DNA of 64,000 nucleotides from Diploscapter coronatus (taxonomy: Eukaryota > Nematoda > Chromadorea > Rhabditida > Rhabditidae). The stretch covers positions 80,429,249-80,493,248 of the forward strand of contig OZ038423.1 in assembly GCA_964036155.1 (NCBI GenBank), read 5' to 3'. The translations under genes were made by a program, and so were the position numbers. The notes beneath the pieces were generated by a model, which was not told the DNA's origin, did not search any database, and was given only the letters and a program-made list of their open reading frames with translations. Position 1 is the first letter of the stretch, and each line of letters opens with the position of its first letter. Shown here piece after piece: positions 49,958 to 59,990 of the stretch.

Positions 49958-50100
49958 CAGACGTTGGACATTTGTCGATCCGATATGTGAATGTTGCTGA
50001 GAAATATCGTAGCCTACTTTCAATTCACTATTCGTCATTATGGATAAGGGAATATTTGATAATGGCAAATCTTATATCGAGCCGACATAGTAGCTAGAAA
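49958..50100 (+). pseudogene. Degenerate duplicate of the 24.85-25.0 kb segment
   Basis: ACATTTGTCGATCCGATATG, ACTTTCAATTCACTATTCG and TCATTATGGATAAGGGAATA match the 24.85 kb copy. The frame from the shared ATG (MDKGIFDNGKSYIEPT) reaches a TAG after 16 codons. A dispersed partial duplication of an upstream region plus first exon, or two copies of an unknown repeat. Confidence 0.5.
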
Positions 50101-51025
50101 ACCTAATTCTTGATCTTTGGTATGTAGCGAGTCAAAAATTGTGCAAAATATCACGTCCTGCGAAATGTTCAATTTGCAATTTTAATCTACAAATGTGTCG
50201 TAAATTTGGGTAAATTAGTTGAAAATTTGGAAAATTTGAAAAAAGGAAAACTGCTTTTCGATTAACGGAGAGAGCTGTCACGTAAAGCTGAATTTCTCTT
50301 GTCGAAAACCGAAATGAAATGAGATGCAAGTGGGCTTGAATATAGGATAGGCGGGGTTTAAACAAGTGACAGCTTGAAATATTTATGTCATTTAAAAAAG
50401 TAATAAAAACAATATTAAAAATAGTTTTACAACAGTAGTTTTAAAAACAGTAAGAATTAGAAATTTTAAACTTTCGAAAGGCGCTAAAAAGATGATATTT
50501 CTGTATAAAATAGATAAGTCAAATATGGAATATGTGGAGGTAATATTTGGAATATCATTTCGAATTAGTTAATATCTAGACTAAATGAACTTCATAAGCA
50601 AAGCAGCGCAATTAAGGGAAACTGAGATTTGCGAAAACATAAAATACATTCGGTTTGGAGAAATAAATGAAACGCTTTCGAGACAAATAAAAATGATGTG
50701 CCTTGATTTACGGAAGTGTAGAAATGCTAATATATAGAGTATTCAGGAAGAAATTATTATGCTAATTGTTCGAATTGATGCAAGCAATTAAATATATGCC
50801 AAATCGTCGTATAAGGTAATCAAACAAATTATGTGATAAGTGAAGAAAATACGTGCCATCGTGAAATATAAAAATATGAATATTAAAACCTGCATGAAAA
50901 ACTCGGAAACAAAATATAAAGTATAAAGCGTTGTATTTATAATTGCTAAAATGATTAAGAATAGAGCGATTAATGCACAAATTGTGTAAACAATTTGGAG
51001 TAGAATACAAACTTAGGTTAAGATA
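50101..51025. other. Intergenic, no gene seen
   Basis: AT-rich 3' flank of the first SLC6 gene. No feature recognised. Confidence 0.4.
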
Positions 51026-54000
51026 TCATGATCTACTATCGATAAACTTCATCTCTTCAGGATTTCTGGACCTATTATCATTGATGGTACGGTCAGCATG
51101 CAAAGCTCTGCCAGATCCCTTTTGAAGGCGCTGAAATATGAAATTTAAAATTTCAGATGCAAAAAACTGCTATGTTTCAAAATATTTGAGCATTAAAGAC
51201 AGTAATATGAATAATAGTAATTGCAATCTAACACGTTATGGTATAAATTAAAAATGAAAATAGGATGATCCTGATTTGATGTAAGTCACAAAATAGTTTG
51301 ACTATTTTAAAGTAACAAGTAAAATGACTTCTCTTTCGTTACGCTAAAATCATATCCTACCTGCCAAAATGTCAAATGTCTATTCGTGAATAGTAAGTAA
51401 TAAAGCGCATATCCAGGAATGACTAATATGGAACATGATGAAAGGAGCCATCCAAATACGTTCGCCCAAAGCGGAAAATCGTCGCCATTCGAATACTTCG
51501 CAGGAGTGTAGTAGACTAGACACATTATGAAGAGAATCTGAAATCTTTTAGCTTTATGCGTTTCAGAAAAATGTATAATCCATGAATATTTTATAAAATC
51601 TAATGATAATGTGTTATAATTTAAATAAATAATGAAATTATTTTTATGTTAGTTTCAAAATAACTCAGAATTTATAATCCTTTTCCTTTAAACTAATAGG
51701 CGAGCGCATTCGTTATTGAAATATAAATAAATTTGATCTCACCATACAAATCGAAGGGGTAACGAACTTCAGAAGATAATCGATTCCCTTTGGCAAAGTG
51801 ATTCCAACCATCTCTTTCACAGCTATCCTGATTTTCTCCATGCCTAGTTAGGGGGTAATTAGGTATTTAATCACCACAACTAAGTAATTAATTACCTATT
51901 CCATGAGCTATCCCCACGACTTCCCAGAATACAACAAATAACAAGGCATATCCAGAGGCACCATAAGCATCCACTATAGTCAGCCAGTGAGCTCCACTCT
52001 GTAAGAGGTAATTGGTCAATTAACTCTTAAGTAATGGGGTAATTATCGATAATTACCTTGGTCACCATAGGTATACTCAGCAAAAAGAAGAAGAGACATG
52101 TGAGACCCAGCGAAGTTTTCTTATGCCTTCGCAAAATCGGAAACCGATCCTCGATTGCGGTGAAGAGACCTTCGACCATGCAAACCTAAGAAGTTTCAAA
52201 TAAACAATTTTTTTTAGGTAATTTACTTGACTATCCAATCCGAGAATGGTAATCATCAGGAAGAATAGAACAGCGAAAAATTGCCGCATGACGGGCAGGT
52301 TGCTAGCGACTTCGGGATAGACGAGGAAGGCCAAACCGACACCTGAAAGATGATATGTTACAAAATTTCAGAAGCTGAATTAGTAATTTCGGGCTTAATT
52401 TTAGTGTGAAGGCGATATATGGTACATGGAATTGACCTGGTTTAACAATATCAGCGATATCTTTTCCCGCAGTGACAGACATGTAGCCGAGCACGGAAAA
52501 TATCGCGAATCCCGCCAAAATCGAGGTCGACCCATTGATGAAACACATCGCAATCGCGTCTCTAAAATTCAAGTTTCAGGCAAAATTTAAACAAAAACAT
52601 CGTAATTTGCATACCTGACGCAGTTATGGTGAAATTTATTATGTGACCCCAAGGCAATTAGGGTTCCAAAGCCAACTCCGTACGAATAGAACACCTAAAC
52701 TTGATGTGTTCAAAAATGGCACAAAAGTGAATGCAACGAAAAGATTGTTCATTCGTTCGTAGTAGGGGGGTACTAAATAAAATTGACCGAAAAATCTAAA
52801 TACCTGAGTGCCAGCGTCCATCCATACTTGCGTACCCATTAACCTAGTGATATTCGGCTTTAGGTAATAGTAAATCCCTGTGCCAGCCCCAGGCAGCGTT
52901 AAACCACGAATCAATAAAACGGCGATCAAGAAATATGGGAATAGAGCGCAGAAATAGACGAACTTAAATGAAATATGGTTATTCAAATTCAGCTAAAATA
53001 CTATTTTTATTACCTTCCTAGCCTCGGTAATACCCTTCCATAAAGCGAAATATACGATCAGCCAAGCGACGACCATCAACCCAAATAGTTCCCATTGAAT
53101 CCCACCAAATTCTGCGATGTCGTCGGATTGTTGAAGTACCCGGTTTCTGAATTTTCGAATGATTCGCTTTTTCAAATATTTTTACGCGTAACTAAAGATA
53201 CTAATGCTGAAGAATAAATCATCATCTAACATAAAACATGTTTCGAAGCAAAACTTAACGTAATTCCACTTGATTTCGTTGATTCTCTCAAAGCAACTAG
53301 TGAAATTTTGACATAATAAAGTTTCGATTTAAGAAAAACGACTAAAACCTACTCCCAATACTGTTCCACTGAAGTTTGTGTAGTTAATTTTAACCGTAAC
53401 GCGGAGGCCTTGATCCTAGCCAACTCTTGAATGGTTTCCTTTCCAGTGATACAGTTCGTTCTGTTGTTCCTATATTTGGTTAATTCATTCAAATGTTGAA
53501 ATTAAAATATAAATATTATTGATTGGGAGAGAACGCGTCGATATTCAACAAATTGCACACTATTCGTCTCTCTCGTTTCTCTTCTACACGATTCACTCTA
53601 TTTCGCTCGTCCAAATTCAATTTCTAATTGCTGTATGAATATCGACTTTGCTCCCCAATCAACGATACCAATAATTAGCACAGGTCTCCCAGGGAAATGT
53701 GAAATTGAAAGACGCGATCACGTAATACAGAGCCCAACTGACGATAACGCAGAAATAAGCGATGCACATGAACGAGATCACCACGTTGCCGATGCCGACT
53801 CCTGAAAGTTTTCAGACTTCTCAAAACGCGACCCGCCGAAAAATAGTGCATCTTTTCAAGAGAGAAAGATAAAGAAGACGCGCTCTTTTTCTCTCTCAAT
53901 ACGACACACTATTTTTCTGCGAGTTTTTACGAGTCGAATTTTGAGAAGTCTGGAAGTTTTTAGATTTTTAAATAGCAAAGACAGACGAAGTGCAACATTT

Positions 54001-55092
54001 ATCAAATATCATCATTAGATTTCTCATTCCTTTGAAACATAGTAATGCAAAAATAATAACGTCCATAGATTTTTCAAGGATTATGCACGCAAATTCATCT
54101 AGCAAAAATTAGTTATTACGATCACTCTTTTCGCGATTATTTTTGAAATATGTTTATCTTGATAAATGTTTATTTTAAAACTATATTACATACTCTCCAT
54201 TGTCTCCGAGATGAACCCTTGCAAAGAAAGAGAAAAGGGTACCCACGAGCCTTAGCTATATGCCTCCTTGTTTTCGCGCTCTGCTTGCTCTTATTTCTCT
54301 CTAGTCTCGATGCGTCACGCTCGCAGGTTATAGACGGAGAGTGCATATGACAAGGCTCATCTTGGGGACAATTGATAGTATGTAGATATAATAATAAATG
54401 AAAGAACAGGGCCAGTACATCGTTGATTTGTTTCAGAAAAATTGAAACATTAAATAAATAAAAAAACGAGCCTTTAAAAATCGGTGCCATATCAGACCAC
54501 ATCTCCATGGCGCCTCGTTGCAAATATTGGCCGATGGTAACCTCCATCGCGAAAATCGGCACTGCCGCTAGTGTGAAAAATATCGAGTAGGCCGCCAAAA
54601 ATGACCCGCCGCCATTTTTGAAGCAGATATAGGGGAATCGCCAAACGTTGCCTGAATACGATCAAATTTTTGTGTGCTCATAAAATTAGCTGAATAATTT
54701 TGTCTACAATTCAATAATGCAGATGTCATTAATCATCATATAGGGCTGTAAATATTTAGACACGCGTGTACACGCATAACAGGACAGTATGTCTTTTCGA
54801 GAGAGCATAGGGAAAGAATGCTCCTTTTTCTCTCTCGAAAAGACGCTATCTTGTTATGCGTGTACACGCGTGTCTAAACATTTACAGCCTGCTTTTCTTA
54901 ATTCGTTAGGCTTACCTAAGCCAACCGCATACGCAATCATGGACATCAAGAAGTCGAATTTGCCTGACCATTGACCTCTAAAAATCGAAACTTTTGAAAC
55001 TTTGGAATCTAGACTAACCTTTCTGGAGCGTCGCCGTGCGGAGGCTCGTCGTGCATTTTCGGATCCAACCCATTTTCTTTGGATCTTTCCAT
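51026..55092 (-). CDS. SLC6 sodium-dependent neurotransmitter-type symporter, complete copy
   Basis: Na+/Cl- coupled transporter of the SLC6/NSS family (snf genes in C. elegans). Fifteen exons in phase give 597 residues: 55019-55092, 54916-54977, 54472-54651, 53669-53801, 53353-53469, 53014-53146, 52804-52962, 52615-52694, 52437-52561, 52227-52342, 52057-52185, 51896-51998, 51743-51843, 51361-51537, 51026-51130. Helix 1 is [15 protein letters not shown], whose Gly (not Asp) argues against a monoamine carrier. The paired extracellular cysteines are in WETCANYW and [29 protein letters not shown] is the helix 6/7 signature and [20 protein letters not shown] the helix 8 sodium-site region. The substrate cannot be stated. 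Intron 3 starts GC where the paralogue has GT. An acceptor sits 2 nt before the ATG. Introns carry elements of families D, E and F plus a hairpin absent or reduced in the second copy. Confidence 0.93.
53519..53668. mobile_element. Hairpin MITE, family E (copy 3), at an SLC6 splice donor
   Basis: Ends TTGATTGGGAGAGAACGCGT and complement of CCCCAATCAACGATA, with core CTATTCGTCTCTCTCGTTTC. On the coding strand exon 4 ends TG and the intron begins GTATCGTTGATTGG, so the element's own end forms intron bases from about +2. The paralogue has GTAATTAAG there. Confidence 0.8.
53814..53951. mobile_element. Hairpin MITE, family D (copy 2), SLC6 copy 1 intron 3
   Basis: GACTTCTCAAAACGCGACCC at the left and complementary TCGAATTTTGAGAAGTC at the right. 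The core AAAAATAGTGCATC and CACACTATTTTTCTGCGAG is related to 13348-13482. Confidence 0.78.
54190..54380. mobile_element. Hairpin MITE, family F (copy 1), SLC6 copy 1 intron 3
   Basis: TCTCCATTGTCTCCGAGATG at the left, complementary AAGGCTCATCTTGGGGACAA at the right. Same family as 55671-55866. Confidence 0.78.
54743..54890. repeat. Palindromic element in SLC6 copy 1 intron 2
   Basis: GGGCTGTAAATATTTAGACA, CGCGTGTACACGCATAACA and the CTTTTCGAGAGAG segment are mirrored by TCTCTCGAAAAGAC, TGTTATGCGTGTACACGCGT and TCTAAACATTTACAGCC. The whole 148 bp folds as one hairpin. In the second SLC6 copy the same site has only a 44-bp palindrome. Confidence 0.85.
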
Positions 55093-55670
55093 AACTAAAA
55101 TTTGATCGAATTAAATTTTTCGTATGAATTTCAAGAAAATCGATATAATGTTATGTCACAAACATTTATCAGTGTTTGATCGAGAAGTCGATGCGTTAGA
55201 TGAACAAAAATGGAGGATAATAATTATGCAAATATTGAGAGAAGAATATAATTTGAAATATTAGACCTAAAATATATTTTAGTTATTTAAGAAAAAAACG
55301 GAGTCTGAATGTTCCGTTAAAATTTTAAAGCAGCCATTTTTCTCGATGATTATGGGCAGAATGATGATCGATAGGTTCGCTGATAAGATAATGCATCAGC
55401 ACGAGACGAGGACACATTTTTCATGAGCGAATTTCACATTCTTCACGCCTTTTCCGATCTCATACCTAAGTGTGAAATTGATTGATTTGCACTGAAATCG
55501 TTCTCACTCTTTTAAATAAATGACTAATAGAATGATTGGAATGAATTTTATACCTATGGACATAGAATTACGACAAAGCCTAATGATTAATATTTTAATA
55601 CTAAATTTGAATAAGGTGTAGGCAGTTTTAGAAACTTATAGATTTTATAATAATAATAATCACGAAGAGA

Positions 55671-55866
55671 GTACCCTCCACTGTCCCCCAAGATGAACCT
55701 TGCATATGCCACTCTGCGTCTATGACCTGCGAGACGTACGCATAGAAGGACTAGGAAAAGATAAGATGGAGCAGAGTGCAGAAAGACAGTCACATAGTTA
55801 AAGCTAGCAGATTATATGCACAGAGTGGCATATGCAAGGCTCATCTCGGTGACAATGGAAGGTATA
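55671..55866. mobile_element. Hairpin MITE, family F (copy 2)
   Basis: TACCCTCCACTGTCCCCCAA and GATGAACCTTGCATATGCCA at the left, complementary TGGCATATGCAAGGCTCATC at the right. About 0.6 kb upstream of the first SLC6 start codon. Confidence 0.8.
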
Positions 55867-56363
55867 CAAATTTACCCAGACAGTATGAGGTGAATGTAGA
55901 GTTGTTGCACCGAAGTTTCACTCGCAAATTAATCCATCATCATTCAAAAAACGAGTTTTCGAGTACACACAAATTTAACTATGATTATAGTCACTAATCT
56001 GGGCAATTGCTGTATTAAACATGAAAAATCGTGGTTTTAGAAATTCAGCCAAACATTTCGAGGTTCGAAAAAAAAATTCAATTTGGGAATTACAGGGCGA
56101 TTTCATATGATCAAACTTCAAGGAAACTAGGGTTCAGTGATGAGGGATAGGCGAGAAAAAATGGTTTGAATATTTAGCACCAAACTTTTTTTTTTAATTT
56201 GTGAACAAAAACCCTGAATCACTCATAGAAAACCACGAATTATCACATTATCAAATCAAAGATAGGTAAACACTTCGATGATAGACAAGGAAACTCTAAC
56301 GACTGCTAACCTCTCGACGTAGTTTTTATGAAATCTTTTTCGCCAAGGCCAAAACACTGCATT

Positions 56364-56507
56364 CAGACATTGGGGCGCTTTCCACCGCAAAAATTCGGCC
56401 ATCACGTCATTTCTCGTCCATTATTAAGGCCAGTAATTGCAAAGCTGACTGGAATACATTCACACCGCGCAAGGGCTATTTGCGGTGGAAAACGTCCCGA
56501 CGTCTGA
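56364..56507. mobile_element. Hairpin MITE, family G (copy 2)
   Basis: AGACATTGGGGCGCTTTCCA and CCGCAAAAATTCGG at the left, TTTGCGGTGGAAAACGTCCC at the right. The middle CTCGTCCATTATTAAGGCCA matches the copy at 22384. Confidence 0.75.
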
Positions 56508-57659
56508 TTGCATCGCTTCTGGTTGCTACATAAAGTCGTATATCATAAAAATTGTTTACAGCTCAATTTCGAGACTAGCCCTAATAGATTTTTTAGCTCA
56601 AAGTCTATTTAGGAAAATATCATATCCGGTTTTACGACATTATGCTTTAAATGGGCAGCGAGAAAAGCTTATTAAATTTGAAAGCCCCTGAGTTAAGAAC
56701 TCTTTAGAGAATTGACGATTTTTGGAGAAAGCTTTTGAAAAACAAGAACTAAGTCGCATAATAATAAAGAATAGAGGTCGGAAAACCGCTAAATAAAGCA
56801 TAAGATACCTTAATAGGGGAATCCCTTTGTCTAGAGCGGGAAATTAAGTCTCTCTTCCAAAGATAAAACAGATCATGGACAACGGATGGGATAATTTTGA
56901 AAAATCGGATGAGACAGTATGAAAATCTAAGAGAGAAGAGAGAGTTCGAAAATTGAGTCTTGATCCAGGAACAGTGAAGCACCTGACATGAGGTGCTAAT
57001 GCTAAGAACGAAGCACTCTGAAACCTTTTGATCTCTAAAGATCGCACTATTTCATTTCTTTGGCTCCTCTTCGTTCTCTTGAAATCCTATACTATTTCGT
57101 ATTTTTATCTTTTTGCAGGAGAATTGCGGTTTTCAAAAATCAACTGAACAACAGAGGCTTCATATTACTTAACACCTACAAGATTTCAAAAATTACGATT
57201 TACGAAGTGAAAGGATGATACATGTCAGGGGAATTTTAAAGAATATATAAAATCATCCAAAAGGGTTTTCAGGAGTCACTTTCTAGAAGAAAGATAAGCT
57301 CCATTTTAGTAGGTGGCAATACTCTAATCATATCAGAAGGGATCGGGAATTTTGGCCATCTAACTGATTATGAAATGAAATATCACAAACCCAGCTGTAC
57401 AAAAGGTGAGGAGGAGATGATATCATACCCATTTGAAATGAAATATAAATCGGAAATTATAAAATACAGTACAATATATTCTAACTCTCAAAAACCACTT
57501 ATCTTAAAAACGCACTTCAGAATAGTCCGCGCCGTATGGCAGCCGGGTTTCTTTCCTCAAAAATGGTGCAGCAATTTGTTCTGCTACTTTTCCTCAGGTT
57601 CTCTGCCTCATTTCTGCATCTTGAAACTATTCAAAATCGAAACTATTTCCTTTTATAGT

Positions 57660-57790
57660 CGTTGTTACATGTGGCGTCACGTGGTCGTCGGTCGGGGATT
57701 GTCGAGTTTGTAAGGACGCGCCCAAAACTCCGCGATTGGCCGTGTCATTTGTAAACATTGCACCAGGAAAGGACGCGGTCCCAGTGTATT
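57660..57790. promoter_or_regulatory. GC-rich promoter-like island
   Basis: A local GC-rich patch in AT-rich DNA with a CACGTG core (GTCACGTGGTC), an inverted CCAAT (GCGATTGGCC) and two GGACGCG copies (AAGGACGCGCCC and AAAGGACGCGGTCC). No transcript start or gene could be tied to it. Confidence 0.25.
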
Positions 57791-59319
57791 TTCAGTGCGT
57801 GAATTATTCTAATATTATATTTTTATTCGCTTTCACAGTGCTTTGCTTTCTCTTTGCCTTGTTCAGCGAGCTCCTCTAAAAATCGATTTTTCCCAAATTT
57901 ACATAAGGTTTGTTGAAAATGTTCTCCATTTATATTGTCGGGGATATTTATAGGAATTTTTCAGTGAAGAATTATTTTTTTAAATAATGCATAGATAGAA
58001 AGCTATAGCAATTTTTGCTGAAGCATGGCGTTAGACAGCTCAAAGCACTGCGGCTCTATTTGATAGTATCCTCTTAAAACTACGTTCGAACGAACTTAGG
58101 TTTTGAAGTTGCTGAAATTTATCTGAAGGGCGCAAGTAGTTGTTTTTAAAATAGTAAGTCGGGCAATGAAACTTTGCCCATGTGAAAACCCGATTTGACT
58201 GATTCTGGAACTTTTCTCATTTTCGAAACGGATAATCGCATCAAAAGTTGAGACGTCGAGAATACGTCTTCCGAATTTCCACTTTTGCTAACACTTTCTC
58301 ATTATTGAAATTGCACTAGCCCCGTGCGCCATTATGTTAAGACCTCTATTACGATTTTCTTGATAGAAATGATTGGTTGCCTCCCAAAATAGAACAAATT
58401 AGCGGAGAAAAGTTTCGGTAATGAGCAACAAGTTTTATGACTATTCATGACGTTCGTCTCTTGTGTTGCCGAAATCCCAAGTTTTTACAACTTTTCTGCA
58501 ATTTTTGGTTTTAGTCTATTTTCACCGGAGATAGATGATATTTTACTGGAGCTTATGCCACAAATGTGTTCAGAATTCGAACGTCTTTTGTGATTATTTT
58601 TGCACATTTATTTATTTGCCGCATTCGTATTCGGATATGTTTTGCCCAATAGGTTATTTTTATTCGTTATGTTCTTGATTTTTCGACCCTATGCATATTC
58701 TCTAATTTTTATCCAATCGAATGTAGGAATTTCATGTATCCGAGCTGTTTTTCGCCCCTATTCTTCATTGTGCAAGCGATTTCCTGTATTTTGGCCTGTA
58801 AATATCCGCATCAGCGCATTTTTGGACGATAGATCTCAATTATAAAAACCTGCGATTTTCACGTATACGACAAATTGGGATAATTCCGTAACGCACGGAA
58901 AAAAAACTATGAGCAATGAGCACGAAAATCGTCTGGTCTAACCTTGTCTCGTTGGTGTTAAATCTTCGATATTTCCTATTTTTCTAGATTACTTGTCATT
59001 TTAATTTGATTTGTCAAAGATCCTTTAATCTAAATATATCCAGTTGAGGAATGGCATATAGAGAAAAAACACTTAAGAAATTGCATATCTATCCCTAGAT
59101 ATCTCACTCTCGATCTCTATATAAACCCTCAAATTTAATTAATAAATGCTTTCGAACTCAACTACTTGCAATTCATCTCCCTTCTCATAGCACTCAATTC
59201 CCCTAGTCTTCCGGGAGGTCAGACAGAACCCAACTTATCCGATTACGGTTCGAAAACCATTAAAATTGATTTAGAAATGATCTTTATTAAGATATGACAA
59301 TCAATAATCACTAATATAA

Positions 59320-59510
59320 AGTACCGGCCAAAAGAAAATTGCGACCATATTTTTCGTCATTGTACCTACTTATCAGACCAGGCTGAAGCTTTCCAAATCC
59401 TCATATCTCATCAGGGCAAATATGTCTACCAAGTTTCAGCTAGATCCGATAAGTATAAGTGAGTACAATGGCGAAAAATATGGTCGCAATTTTCTTTCGG
59501 TCGGTATTGT
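59320..59510. mobile_element. Tc1/mariner-like MITE, family J
   Basis: Terminal repeats of about 45 nt: AGTACCGGCCAAAAGAAAAT, then TGCGACCATATTTTTCGTCA, mirrored by TGGCGAAAAATATGGTCGCA and TTTTCTTTCGGTCGGTATTG. A TACNGGCCAAAAG terminus and TA flanks are typical of Tc1/mariner ends. 190 bp long, so no transposase. Confidence 0.8.
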
Positions 59511-59990
59511 ATGCGCATATCGATATATTGCTATTGAAAAAGTGAGGAATATTAACTCAGAAAATCGAGCTAATTAGAAAATACAAGAAAAACCTTAAAA
59601 CTTTGAAAAATACACCAAACAAAAACGCATAATAATCTTTGGAACAGAACAACTCAAAGTAATTCAACATGAATTTGAGACCATACGGATGAGAGAAAAG
59701 CTCTATCGAATGATAATTTGAAAATCATTTAAAATTTAGACGATTCAGAAATAGCATGACTTTTTTTAAACAAAAGTAGAATATTGAAAAACACATATCT
59801 ATGCTAACCTATCCTCATTTTTCTCACCAGAATTGCAACTTTGGTAGAGTTTTGTTACACAAATATCAATGTCACGAAGTTGCACGCGCCTGTTTCCGCA
59901 GAATCTTATCCTACTTTCGTATCTCTAAAAGTCACGTCATTTCTGAATCGCCCTAATTTAACCGGGGAATATTTGTTTAACCGGGAAAAT

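Larger units (their letters stand above)
55096..59990. other. Region between the two SLC6 copies, repeats only
   Basis: No gene recognised. It contains inverted-repeat elements of families F, G and J. A GC-rich island at about 57660-57790 has TCACGTGG (E-box type), GATTGG (inverted CCAAT) and GGACGCG twice; it may be a promoter, but no downstream exon was identified. Core-like motifs GCACTATTTC and ATACTATTTCG occur at about 57042-57105. Confidence 0.4.

Noticed and set aside
59320..59510. Possible full Tc1/mariner transposon
   Set aside because: Only 190 bp between ends; no transposase frame, so called a nonautonomous element.
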